64,000 nucleotides of DNA from Psychrobacter cibarius (GTDB lineage Bacteria > Pseudomonadota > Gammaproteobacteria > Pseudomonadales > Moraxellaceae): the NCBI GenBank assembly GCA_030686115.1, contig CP131612.1, positions 806,001-870,000 of the forward strand. The letters run 5' to 3'. The notes beneath the pieces were generated by a model that was given only the letters and a program-made list of their open reading frames with translations, ran no database searches and was not told where the DNA came from. Each line of letters starts with the position of its first letter. Within the stretch, counting starts at the first letter, position 1. Below are positions 29,595-38,232 of the stretch, piece after piece. The position numbers and the translations under genes are program-made.

Positions 29595-30902
29595 ATGCAA
29601 AATACTGATGTAAATTTATCGAATGCTAAAAAAAAGTTTGAACATAAAAAGGCAGCTACTGAACAGCAGGTCCTCATCGCTGGCGGTGGTCATGTGGGAT
29701 TGTCCTTTGCACTGTTACTAGCGCATCATGGTATTGCTAGCACGTTATTAGAAAAAAATAGCTACCCAACCATCAGTCCAAATGAGGACAGCAATCGCAG
29801 CCATTATTTAGACAGCCGCAATACAGCACTGTCACGTCGTACGGTACAGATTTATCAAGAGATTGGGTTATGGGATGAGTTGCAAAGTCATGCTTGTCGT
29901 ATCGATGCGGTGCAAATTAGTGAGCAAGGCAGCTTTGGGCGTGCACAATTAAACAAAGCTGAAGAGCGGGTCGAGTCATTTGGACAAGTGATGGAAAATG
30001 CGTGGCTCGGACGTAAGCTTTTATTAGCCGCGCAGCAAGAGCCATTAATCACTTTGATCGATAATGCCAGTGTCAGTGCCGTGACCCAACAAGCGGATGG
30101 AGTGACACTCAGCTTTAACTATTATGGTGAAGGGGAACATGAGCAGCAATTGCAAGCTAGCGTGTTGGTCGCTTGTGATGGTCGCGATTCGACGGTACGC
30201 CAATTATTAAATATTGGCACGACGACTTATGATTATCAGCAGACGGCTATCGTCGGTGTGGTAGAAACTGACAAGCCACACGCGCATGTAGCGATTGAGC
30301 GTTTTAGTCCAGCAGGGCCATTGGCGGTATTGCCACTGACTGATCCAGACGGCGATAGCAATGACGACTATCAAAATGGTCATAGACGCTCAGTAGTTTG
30401 GGTATGTCCAAAAGGGGAAGAAAATAAATACTTAGAAGAGGATGCCCATTTCTTAGCGACATTGCAGCAAGCCTTTGGTGAGCGTGCGGGCACGTTTGTC
30501 GCTGCTGGTCGCCGCGGCGCTTATCCACTGACACGCGTGCTGGCAGATAAGCAAGTAGAGGGTCGCTGTGTCATCATGGGCAATGCTGCTCATACCTTGC
30601 ACCCTGTCGCTGGTCAAGGTTTTAACCTCTGTATGCGCGATGCTCATGTGCTGGCACAAATGATGAGCGCGCAAGTGCTAAAAGGCGAAGACATCGGCGA
30701 TACGCAACTGTTAAAACGCTATGAAAAAGCACGTCTAAGCGATCAAAAACGCGTCATTCGATTCTGTGATGCCGTGGTACATGGTTTTACCCATCCTAAT
30801 CCAGCCATCAAGTTGGCGCGAAATGTGGCCTTGGTTGCCTTTGATAAACTGCCAAATATTAAGCCACTAGTCGCTAACTACGCGATGGGATTAAAGTCTT
30901 AG
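29595..30902 (+). CDS. ubiH: FAD-dependent ubiquinone hydroxylase, UbiH type
   Basis: Ring hydroxylase of aerobic ubiquinone synthesis, probably the 2-octaprenyl-6-methoxyphenol step. The FAD dinucleotide fold QVLIAGGGHVGLSFALLLAHHG is near residue 25, the DG motif VACDGRDSTVRQ near 200, and the second FAD motif CVIMGNAAHTLHPVAGQGFNL near 328 (GN instead of GD, common in UbiH). The 435 residues include about 20 extra at the N-terminus. It stands 73 bases before a second hydroxylase of the same family, as ubiH and visC/ubiI pairs do. The exact ring position is inferred from family resemblance. Confidence 0.88.
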   Translation: MQNTDVNLSNAKKKFEHKKAATEQQVLIAGGGHVGLSFALLLAHHGIASTLLEKNSYPTISPNEDSNRSHYLDSRNTALSRRTVQIYQEIGLWDELQSHACRIDAVQISEQGSFGRAQLNKAEERVESFGQVMENAWLGRKLLLAAQQEPLITLIDNASVSAVTQQADGVTLSFNYYGEGEHEQQLQASVLVACDGRDSTVRQLLNIGTTTYDYQQTAIVGVVETDKPHAHVAIERFSPAGPLAVLPLTDPDGDSNDDYQNGHRRSVVWVCPKGEENKYLEEDAHFLATLQQAFGERAGTFVAAGRRGAYPLTRVLADKQVEGRCVIMGNAAHTLHPVAGQGFNLCMRDAHVLAQMMSAQVLKGEDIGDTQLLKRYEKARLSDQKRVIRFCDAVVHGFTHPNPAIKLARNVALVAFDKLPNIKPLVANYAMGLKS

Positions 30903-30975
30903 TTTGCCATATCACGGTATATTAACGGTCTAGACCAATGTTCTATACGATTGCACTTAACTGTAGGAATAACTT

Positions 30976-32244
30976 ATGAAGAATAATCATACGCTGATTA
31001 TCGGTAGCGGTATTGTTGGGGCAACGCTTGCTTTAAAGTTGGCGCAAGCAAAAATGCCCGTGACGTTAATTGATGCCCGTCCTGCACGTGATGACTCAGA
31101 ATGGCAACAGGTGCTTGGCAAGCGGGATGCGCGCGTTTATGCCTTGAGCTTGGCAAGTATTAACTTACTTAAAGACGTGGGCGCATGGCAAAAGATAGCA
31201 GCATCAGAGCGCAAAGCGGACTACTCGCAAATGCAGGTGTGGCAACTAAACGGCATGGGTGAGCTATTATTTGGCGATAGCGGCGATAATCATCCTAACA
31301 ATCATTTACCGCAAATGCTCGGTAGCATGGTCGAGCCTGCTGTCATTGAACATGCGTTATGGCAATGCCTGTATGAAGATGATGTCAGTGACTATCTAAC
31401 CATTATCGCGGGGCAAAAAGTTACAAACATGGATTGGTTAGGTGCAGAGCAAGGCTACCGTGTGACGTTAGACAATCAGACTGCTATCGATGCGATGCTG
31501 CTGGTTGGTGCCGATGGTCGTGGCTCATTTGTACGCCAACAAGCGGCGATTGGGCTGGACACACTCGATTATAATCAAACCGCTATTTGCTGTGCGATTC
31601 ACACCAAGAAACAGCATCAAGCAACCGCCCGTCAGGCGATGCTGCCTACAGGTACGCTGGCACTATTGCCGCTCGCTGATATTACTGATGCAGATAAAGC
31701 CAACCCACAACATTGGCAGTCGATCGTATGGACATTGCCGCGTAATCAAGCATTGGCGTTGATAGAGGAGGACGCGCGCGTCATTGCTGATAAATTGGCT
31801 GCTGCCAGTAACTATGAGCTAGGTGCTATCACTCAGATTGAGTCAATTGCTAGCTTTCCACTGACTGCGCAACAAGCGAAAAGCTACGTTGCGGACAACT
31901 TAGTCTTGATCGGTGATGCAGCGCATGGCGTCCATCCGCTGGCAGGTCAAGGGTTGAATTTAGGCATGCTCGATGTACAGGCTTTAAGCGAGCAATTGGC
32001 ACATGATTTTGAACGTAGTGGTGGAACCAGTTGGGGCAGTAATCAAACGTTGCGTAGCTACGAGCGTTTGCGCCGTCCGCATAACAGTCTAATGATGCAC
32101 AGCTTCTCGGCGCTTAATTGGCTATTTGCAGGGTCGCTTGCACAGATGCGTCCTATTCAACAAATTCGTAATGAAGGTATGTATCGCGTTGGCAAAATTA
32201 AGCTACTAATGAGACTGTTTGCTAAGCAGGCGAGTGGGGTTTAA
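30976..32244 (+). CDS. FAD-dependent ubiquinone hydroxylase, UbiI/UbiF/VisC type
   Basis: Second flavoprotein hydroxylase of the ubiquinone pathway. The FAD fold HTLIIGSGIVGATLALKLAQ is at the N-terminus, RVYALSLASINLL near residue 54 is typical of the UbiH/UbiI/UbiF group, LVGADGRGSFVRQ near 176 is the DG motif and LVLIGDAAHGVHPLAGQGLNLG near 310 is the GD motif. The 422 residues match the family. TAGGAATAAC lies before the ATG. It is likely cotranscribed with the upstream hydroxylase. Whether it carries out C5 or C6 hydroxylation cannot be told from sequence alone. Confidence 0.87.
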   Translation: MKNNHTLIIGSGIVGATLALKLAQAKMPVTLIDARPARDDSEWQQVLGKRDARVYALSLASINLLKDVGAWQKIAASERKADYSQMQVWQLNGMGELLFGDSGDNHPNNHLPQMLGSMVEPAVIEHALWQCLYEDDVSDYLTIIAGQKVTNMDWLGAEQGYRVTLDNQTAIDAMLLVGADGRGSFVRQQAAIGLDTLDYNQTAICCAIHTKKQHQATARQAMLPTGTLALLPLADITDADKANPQHWQSIVWTLPRNQALALIEEDARVIADKLAAASNYELGAITQIESIASFPLTAQQAKSYVADNLVLIGDAAHGVHPLAGQGLNLGMLDVQALSEQLAHDFERSGGTSWGSNQTLRSYERLRRPHNSLMMHSFSALNWLFAGSLAQMRPIQQIRNEGMYRVGKIKLLMRLFAKQASGV

Positions 32245-32282
32245 GGTTTGAATCAAGTTATTAACTAAACTAAGGATGGCGT

Positions 32283-33002
32283 ATGAAGACTCAGTCATGG
32301 ATGGCGATAGCCATCGTAATAGCTAGTTTTATTTTAGCCTCCTGCCAATCTACACCTAAAAATAATACAATAGATAAAAAGGCAGACAACACACCTAAAG
32401 TATTGATAGAGCCACTTGCAGATACAGACAATGACGGCGTGCCCGATGAACTTGATAACTGTCCTAACACTGCTGAAGAGGTCAAGGTTGATCCCTATGG
32501 TTGTCCAGTGGCGGTCAATTTGATTGGGTCACTAGTAATGGATATTCGAGTCTATTTCACCTCAGATAGCCTTACCCTAACCAACGAAGCTTATTTAACT
32601 GAAGTACAAAAGGTCGCTGAAAAAACGCGTAACAACCCTAATTTAGTTACCATTTTATCAGGCCATATCTCCAAAGTTGAAGCTGAAAACCGTCAAGCCA
32701 CTAACGCCACGCCTAATAATAGGCGCTTAGCGAGTAATCGCGTGAAATTAGTCAAAGATTATTTAGTAGAGCAAGGGATTGTTGCTGATAAAATTTTGGC
32801 GTTTGATTGCAGGGATAAAATTCAGCTTGGTGTTAATAATGAAGGTGCTAATATTGAAACTGAAAAGCATGCTGCTGAAATGTCATCGTTGAATCAAAGA
32901 GTTTTTGGGGCGGTAATAGAAGCTGATAAAGCATATTCTAGGAATTACCCTGATGAGCAGCATTCTTTAAAGCATTATAAAGAAGTCTGTCAGCAGCTTT
33001 AG
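32283..33002 (+). CDS. OmpA-like lipoprotein with thrombospondin type 3 repeat, copy 1
   Basis: Predicted outer-membrane lipoprotein. A signal peptide ends in the lipobox LASC with Cys21. Residues 47-63 (DTDNDGVPDELDNCPNT) form one calcium-binding TSP3-type loop, as in OprF/OmpA-type proteins. An OmpA C-like domain follows (about 85-190) with NNRRLASNRVKLVKDYLVEQGI. The peptidoglycan-contacting GHTD motif reads GHIS here, so the usual Asp is replaced by Ser130, while the partner Arg (R153) is kept. It has a tandem relative 12 bases downstream. AAGGATGG precedes the ATG. Confidence 0.82.
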   Translation: MKTQSWMAIAIVIASFILASCQSTPKNNTIDKKADNTPKVLIEPLADTDNDGVPDELDNCPNTAEEVKVDPYGCPVAVNLIGSLVMDIRVYFTSDSLTLTNEAYLTEVQKVAEKTRNNPNLVTILSGHISKVEAENRQATNATPNNRRLASNRVKLVKDYLVEQGIVADKILAFDCRDKIQLGVNNEGANIETEKHAAEMSSLNQRVFGAVIEADKAYSRNYPDEQHSLKHYKEVCQQL

Positions 33003-33014
33003 AAGAAATAATTT

Positions 33015-33677
33015 ATGAATACGCTATTGAGAAGTATACTTGTTGTTTTAATCAGCGTCTTAACGCTATCCGCATGTCAAACGCATGACTTGTCTAACCA
33101 AAAAGCTCAAACTATTAATTTGCCAATTATTCTGATTAATTTAGATAGCGACGGCGACGGCGTGCCTGATGATTTAGATCAATGCCCAAATACGACAGAG
33201 AACGTGGTAGTGGACGAAAGAGGTTGTCCTGAGATTACAAGTCTTATTGGTATGCCTCCAATGATGGAGTATCGTGCTTTTTTTACCAAGGACAGCAGTG
33301 AATTACTGCCACAGTATCATGATGAGCTTGATAGAGTAGCAGAACAAATGAATAACTATGATACGGCTACTATGAAAATTGAAGCTCATGTCTCGAAGGA
33401 TGAGGTCAATAAAGCTTCTACCTCAATGTTGCAATCAAACTCACTGGCTAAGAATAGAGCACTCATTGTCAAAAATTACCTAATTTTAAATCACAAAATC
33501 GAGTCTAGTCGTCTGACTACTCTCGATTGCGGTATTAAAGGTTCTATTGCACCTTCTGATACCGAGGAAGGCAGATCTATGAATCGTAGAGTTTATAGCT
33601 TAGTAACTGATTTAAAAAACTGCAAAGCTAATTATTATCAAAGTGACCTAGGCTCAAACAGGTGTATCGAGTTTTAG
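33015..33677 (+). CDS. OmpA-like lipoprotein with thrombospondin type 3 repeat, copy 2
   Basis: Paralogue of the preceding gene with the same plan: a signal peptide ending in LSAC (Cys21), a TSP3-like loop DSDGDGVPDDLDQCPNT near residue 46, and an OmpA-like domain with NSLAKNRALIVKNYL. GHTD is replaced by AHVS, so both copies lack the Asp thought to bind diaminopimelate. Overall identity between the copies is modest, pointing to an old duplication. Base composition is more AT-rich than in the ubi genes. Probably cotranscribed with copy 1. Confidence 0.8.
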   Translation: MNTLLRSILVVLISVLTLSACQTHDLSNQKAQTINLPIILINLDSDGDGVPDDLDQCPNTTENVVVDERGCPEITSLIGMPPMMEYRAFFTKDSSELLPQYHDELDRVAEQMNNYDTATMKIEAHVSKDEVNKASTSMLQSNSLAKNRALIVKNYLILNHKIESSRLTTLDCGIKGSIAPSDTEEGRSMNRRVYSLVTDLKNCKANYYQSDLGSNRCIEF

Positions 33678-33737
33678 TTTTTGTCATTTATTAATAAATA
33701 ACCATAAGATAAAAATAACTACTCGAAGGCAAATCTC

Positions 33738-34934
33738 ATGCTTATCCCTAAATACTGGGCGCAACACAAACAGCGCTTTGAATCGCTAGAAACGTCTAGT
33801 AACCCTTCCAAGCAAGCCACTATCAAACGTTACGGTTGGTCAGATATCAGCCAAATGGAAGCGCTATCCCATGCTAAATCACGAGTCAATGAGGCGCATA
33901 ATCGCTGGCTGGCAGGTGAAGATATCTTACGTCGTGAGCGCAGGGAAGAGTATAACGAAGGCAATAGCATTCCTATTCGTGAAGAGATTATTTCTGAGCA
34001 TGATTTTCCAGAAAATGAACTATCTAATAATAGTGCAGCAGTAACGAAGCTTATCGTTACGCGTAACAGCTACGGTGCTCAAGTGGCTAACGTCGATAAT
34101 ATTGCCATTATCGATGTCGATAATGATGATTTATTGCGTCATATCTATCCTGATGATTATACTCATCATGGCTTTATGCCTGCCTTCCTCGTTAATCAAA
34201 GCAATCCCGCCAGCAAAATTAAAATTTGGCTTTTTGTTGTTGTTTTTATAATTATTGCCAGTGTCATCGCTTGGCTAGGATTGTCTTGGTTGTGGCTATT
34301 GGCAGTTATGTTTGGTGTGACTGCTTATCTATGGCAACAAGCCAGTGCCAGAGACAAGACCCGAGCGCAAAAATATGCCGATGATGCCGCCTCACTACTG
34401 CCCTATATGACGGATTTGATCAAAAAACGTGTTGCGAATCATCCTATCGAATGTTTTCGTTTATATCAAACACCTGCAGGCTTTCGTATTATTGCGACTC
34501 ACGATGTTGTATCGCCAAGTGATAACGTGGTAAAAGACTGGTTTGCGTATTTCCATGCGGATACCAATTATGTTCGTCTCTGTCAGGCGCAGCAGTGTTT
34601 CCGAGCGCGGCTCACTGCTAAGCCGTGGCGTATGAGTGAGGTTGAAAACAATAAGTTGGCTAAAGATATCCCTGCTAAGGACTTTTGGTTTGGTTCTAAT
34701 AATATCGATGTAGATAGTAGCATTGAGCAACGTCAAGATGAGTTAAAAGCACGTAAACAGTGGATTGTTGACTATGATCGTTTTGCAAAAGGCTATCGTG
34801 CTTGTCATTATGTTGAGAGTTTTTCTGGGAAAGAATCTATTGATAGAAATATAGCAGCTACGCAAGCTATTGATGCTTTTGTCGAGTGGCATGATAGAGT
34901 TTATCAGGTGGAAAAAAATCTAGAGATGGCTTAA
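33738..34934 (+). CDS. Membrane-anchored protein of unknown function (398 aa)
   Basis: A soluble N-terminal part (about residues 1-155) is followed by two adjacent membrane helices (IWLFVVVFIIIASVIAWLGL and WLWLLAVMFGVTAYLW, about 162-200) and a soluble C-terminal domain (about 205-398). That domain holds FRLYQTPAGFRIIATH, YVRLCQAQQCFRARLTAKPWR and YRACHYVESFSG. I recall this combination from widespread hypothetical proteins, but I know no function. The N-terminal start is supported by AAGG 8 bases upstream. It follows the lipoprotein pair by 60 bases on the same strand and converges on the TetR gene. Confidence 0.8.
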   Translation: MLIPKYWAQHKQRFESLETSSNPSKQATIKRYGWSDISQMEALSHAKSRVNEAHNRWLAGEDILRRERREEYNEGNSIPIREEIISEHDFPENELSNNSAAVTKLIVTRNSYGAQVANVDNIAIIDVDNDDLLRHIYPDDYTHHGFMPAFLVNQSNPASKIKIWLFVVVFIIIASVIAWLGLSWLWLLAVMFGVTAYLWQQASARDKTRAQKYADDAASLLPYMTDLIKKRVANHPIECFRLYQTPAGFRIIATHDVVSPSDNVVKDWFAYFHADTNYVRLCQAQQCFRARLTAKPWRMSEVENNKLAKDIPAKDFWFGSNNIDVDSSIEQRQDELKARKQWIVDYDRFAKGYRACHYVESFSGKESIDRNIAATQAIDAFVEWHDRVYQVEKNLEMA

Positions 34935-34980
34935 ATATTTTTTACTTTATCAATGTTATGTCAAAAGATGATATCGAACC

Positions 34981-35045
34981 TAGGGCGTGTCTTCATTTTT
35001 ATTACCATTTAGATGCCTATGAAGTGATTTGAAGACACGCTCTAA
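34981..35045. repeat. Palindromic dispersed element (65 bp) between convergent genes
   Basis: The left end TAGGGCGTGTCTTCA and the right end TGAAGACACGCTCTA form inverted arms that differ at one position out of 15, around a loop of about 35 bases. It may double as a transcription barrier between the 398-aa gene and the TetR gene. The right arm contains the TetR stop codon. Confidence 0.7.
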
Positions 35046-35686
35046 TCTTCTAAGCCTATATTCATCAAATGTAAGACAGAATTACGCACTTCAGATTCAA
35101 TACCACTCAAAAAGCTATGCTGCTTTTTACCAAAGCCTCGCACCAACGATAAACCCTCAATCATAGAAACAATTAATACAGCAATTTTCTTAGTCTTATC
35201 AGAAGATACTTCTAGATTTAACTCTTGCAGCATTTCGGCGACTGTATCGATATAAGCACTATAAAAGCTATTCATTACTTCTGAAATTTCAGGGTTTCTA
35301 GCTGATAAAGCCCATAACTCCCAAAATATTTTGCAAGATTCTTCTTGCTGCTGATCTCTTAGTAAGTAATCTATAGCAGCAAATACTCGCTGGCGTGCAG
35401 TATTTTCTTGCTCGACAGCAAACTGTGATATTTGCTGTATGTAATCCTCCAAAAAACGCTCTAATAGTTTTTGAATGAGTAGGGTACGCGAGGGAAAGTA
35501 ATATTGCAGATTACTAAGTCGAATATCTAATCGCTCTGACAATTGACGCATAGTAAATTGACCGTAGCCTTCTTCAATCAGCAATGCTGTTGCAGCATCC
35601 AATATTTGCTTAACACGTGCGCGACCTTTTTGCTGCACCGCTGTCCCTTGACGATTTCCTAAATCTTTGACTTCTTTTTTTTTCAT
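35042..35686 (-). CDS. TetR family transcriptional regulator
   Basis: Ligand-responsive repressor type. The N-terminal helix-turn-helix domain (about residues 20-70) reads ILDAATALLIEEGYGQFTMRQLSERLDIRLSNLQYYFPSRTLL, the standard TetR_N pattern with the YYF motif. The C-terminal part (about 80-214) is the helical ligand-binding and dimer region. The gene begins ATG followed by a run of nine As (35675-35683), a slippery start region. It is divergent from a saccharopine-dehydrogenase-like gene; the 160-base spacer holds two matching palindromes, so it probably controls that gene and perhaps itself. Confidence 0.9.
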   Translation of the reverse strand: MKKKEVKDLGNRQGTAVQQKGRARVKQILDAATALLIEEGYGQFTMRQLSERLDIRLSNLQYYFPSRTLLIQKLLERFLEDYIQQISQFAVEQENTARQRVFAAIDYLLRDQQQEESCKIFWELWALSARNPEISEVMNSFYSAYIDTVAEMLQELNLEVSSDKTKKIAVLIVSMIEGLSLVRGFGKKQHSFLSGIESEVRNSVLHLMNIGLED

Positions 35687-35753
35687 ATTTATCCGCTTAT
35701 TATTTACATATAGTATGATTGTACAGGAAGCTGCATCGAATACTATACTACTT

Positions 35754-35769
35754 TAGGTCAAGTTACCTA
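35754..35769. promoter_or_regulatory. Operator-like palindrome 1 in the TetR intergenic region
   Basis: TAGGTCAAGTTACCTA is a 16-base inverted repeat with TAGGT/ACCTA arms. It lies just upstream of the -35 box of the proposed promoter for the oxidoreductase gene. The second copy starts 53 bases downstream, close to five helical turns. Confidence 0.75.
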
Positions 35770-35777
35770 TTTAAGTC

Positions 35778-35806
35778 TTGTGTTAAATTAGTCTTTACTT
35801 TATTAT
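35778..35806 (+). promoter_or_regulatory. Candidate sigma70 promoter of the saccharopine-dehydrogenase-like gene
   Basis: TTGTGT (35778-35783) and TATTAT (35801-35806) are 17 bases apart. Operator palindrome 2 starts directly after the -10 box, where a bound repressor would block initiation. Confidence 0.65.
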
Positions 35807-35822
35807 TAGGTCGTTTGACCTA
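35807..35822. promoter_or_regulatory. Operator-like palindrome 2 in the TetR intergenic region
   Basis: TAGGTCGTTTGACCTA is a perfect 6-base inverted repeat around GTTT and matches palindrome 1 outside the spacer. It covers the expected transcription start of the downstream gene. Confidence 0.8.
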
Positions 35823-35845
35823 TTTTAATAATGTGGATGAGCTTT

Positions 35846-36958
35846 ATGAGCATAAATATTGAAAAAGCAGTATTGATCGCAGGCGGTTATGGCGTAGTCG
35901 GTAGTCAAGTAGCACGCCTGTTTAGGCAGCGTCATCCTGATATTCCTTTATTACTCGGAGGTCGTAACCCAGAATCTGCAAGTACGCTTATTGACGAGAT
36001 TGGTAACGCCAAAGCTATTGAACTGGACGTAACTGTTGATAAGCCGTTGGCGACATTAGATAGCAACCCGATAGTGATATTAAATGTGGTTAATGACTCG
36101 GACAATAATCTTTTAATAGGCAGTATTAATCGCTCAATAGCCTATGTCGATGTTACTAGATGGACGGATAAGATGCGTGAAGCTATTCTGTGTACTTCTA
36201 CAAGAGATTTGCAGGCGCCAGTTTTATTGAGTTCAGGATGGATGGCTGGTGTAACGGCAATAATAACTGCTGTCGCTAGTCAAAAGTTTGCGATCATTAA
36301 TAATATAGATATTGATATTCTGTATGGCATAGGGGATAAGTCAGGCCCTAATTCAATAGAATATATAGATCGAATGGCGATCCCTTTTGAGATAGTAGTA
36401 GAGGGAGAAAAGCAGCAAAGATATCCGTTTAGTGACCCAAAGACAGTCAAATTTCCTAGTGGGTATAAAGGGAGAGTATATCGTTTTGATACGCCAGATC
36501 AAATGACATTACCTAGTTCTCTTAATGCTAAAAGTGTGAGTACCCGTATAGGATATGATAGCGCTTTAGTCACTGGCAGTTTAGCTTTTTTGATAAAATC
36601 TGGAGTCATGAAGTTATTAGATCGACCAATATTCAATGGCATACGACGCGGTCTATTATATAGCTCTGGCGAAGGAGCCTCTCATGAAATTATAATTGAA
36701 ATAGTAGGAACTAATAGTTCTGGCAATCCTAAAGTATCAGTGGTCAGTATTGTCGATCCAAAAGGGCAGACTCATCTCACTGCACTTGGTGCTGTGATCC
36801 AGTTAGAGCGAGTACTTGCTTTAAATGATCAACAAGCGCTGACTACAGACGTACACTTTCCAGAGCAGAGTGTTCAATTTTCGGCGGCTTTATCTTTATT
36901 AAGTGATAATGGGGTCAAAATAAATGGGTTAGAGGCTAACGATGACTCTCCCATATAA
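35846..36958 (+). CDS. Saccharopine dehydrogenase-like NAD(P)-binding protein
   Basis: Predicted oxidoreductase with an N-terminal Rossmann fold (AVLIAGGYGVVGSQVARLF near residue 6) and a second dinucleotide-fold segment LLLGGRNPESA near 30, typical of the saccharopine-dehydrogenase-like group rather than true lysine-pathway enzymes. The C-terminal half has no motif I can name. The frame opens at an ATG at 35831, but GGATGAG is best placed for the ATG at 35846 (370 residues). It is divergent from the TetR gene and under two operator-like palindromes. The substrate is unknown. Confidence 0.75.
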   Translation: MSINIEKAVLIAGGYGVVGSQVARLFRQRHPDIPLLLGGRNPESASTLIDEIGNAKAIELDVTVDKPLATLDSNPIVILNVVNDSDNNLLIGSINRSIAYVDVTRWTDKMREAILCTSTRDLQAPVLLSSGWMAGVTAIITAVASQKFAIINNIDIDILYGIGDKSGPNSIEYIDRMAIPFEIVVEGEKQQRYPFSDPKTVKFPSGYKGRVYRFDTPDQMTLPSSLNAKSVSTRIGYDSALVTGSLAFLIKSGVMKLLDRPIFNGIRRGLLYSSGEGASHEIIIEIVGTNSSGNPKVSVVSIVDPKGQTHLTALGAVIQLERVLALNDQQALTTDVHFPEQSVQFSAALSLLSDNGVKINGLEANDDSPI

Positions 36959-37051
36959 GTTATCTTAAATTATAAAATTGATCCAAAGCATTTTCGAGCA
37001 GAGTGACAGTCGATCAATCGTTTCCAATGATAATCTAGAAAGTAATAAAAA

Positions 37052-37963
37052 CTACCCTAACGCTGAAAACACCACCATCAGCACTGGCGAAACAATATTA
37101 ATAATAAAGCCAAAACTAATCGCTAAAGGCACAACTTTTAGACCACCTGATTGCTGAATAATTGGCAGGGTAAAATCCAAGCTCGTCGCGCCGCCAAGTC
37201 CAACTGCTGCTGATGGATATTTACGCATAAACACGGGAATAAATATCAGCGCAAAAAACTCACGTACCAAGTCATTAAATAGCGCGACACTGCCCCAAAC
37301 CGCGCCATAAGCATCGGTCATCACAATCGCTGATAACGAATACCAACCAAACCCTGACGCCAGTGCCAAGCCTTTGGTCCACGATACCTCACTGAACATC
37401 AGCGCAAATATCAAGCCACCAACCAATACAGCTAGTGTAAAGATGACACTCATCTCAACGCCGCGCTTATTCAGCAGCACTTCTTTTAGCGTAATACCTG
37501 AGCCTTTTAAGCCAATGCCGACCAACAAAATTAATATCATCAGCATCACCGTCATGGTATTTTCAGGCGGCATATAATTGTCTGGTAAGAAATAACCAAT
37601 CACCATACCAATGACCACACAAACGACTTGAGCGAGGCTACCACGGATACTCACGCGATGTTCTTTAGATTTTACGCTGGGTTTTTTGGCATGCCATGGA
37701 CGCAGTCGGTCAAATAACATCAGGGCAAATAAACCACTGCCAATTGTCAAAATCGATAGTATGGTCACATACAGCGCAATTTCGCCTATCTGACTGCCAA
37801 GTCCTTCAACTTGTGACAGCTCAATACCAATCAGCGCTAAGATGATAAATACCAGATAAGATAAGCCTTTATCTGCAAGCTTTGTCATGGTTGGATGAGA
37901 AGGAATGGCAAAGCCAATAAACATTGGCATTAATACCAGAACAAGGGTAACTAGGCTTTGCAT
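37052..37963 (-). CDS. lysO: Lysine exporter LysO family
   Basis: Inner-membrane exporter of lysine (and the toxic analogue thialysine) in E. coli. The protein is almost wholly hydrophobic with about eight helices. The family landmarks LILLVGIGLKGSGITLKEVLLNKRG near residue 140, GLALASGFGWYSLSAIVMTDAYGAVWGSVALFNDLVREFFALIFIP near 190-235 and GGATSLDFTLPIIQQSGGL near 250 are all present. The 303 residues match E. coli LysO (299). It is divergent from the lipid-type cluster and has a weak ribosome site. Confidence 0.9.
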   Translation of the reverse strand: MQSLVTLVLVLMPMFIGFAIPSHPTMTKLADKGLSYLVFIILALIGIELSQVEGLGSQIGEIALYVTILSILTIGSGLFALMLFDRLRPWHAKKPSVKSKEHRVSIRGSLAQVVCVVIGMVIGYFLPDNYMPPENTMTVMLMILILLVGIGLKGSGITLKEVLLNKRGVEMSVIFTLAVLVGGLIFALMFSEVSWTKGLALASGFGWYSLSAIVMTDAYGAVWGSVALFNDLVREFFALIFIPVFMRKYPSAAVGLGGATSLDFTLPIIQQSGGLKVVPLAISFGFIINIVSPVLMVVFSALG

Positions 37964-38232
37964 GGTGATTGGCTCGCGGCATTTTCAAAGGCGTTTTTAA
38001 GAAGCTGGAAATTGTATCACATGAAACGATCAATGCTGACATGAGCGGCTAAGATTCCGTGTAAAAGCCGACTGTTTAACGACCAACTATTGAGCGTTAA
38101 GATAAAATCGTGAATCACTAAGCCGTAAGTCAGGATTTCATTCATGATAATTTGACTGCTAACAACGCTTAAGTATTTACCTGACCAACTTTTGTTGCTA
38201 CATTAATAGACTTACTATATTTGGCTTGCCTC

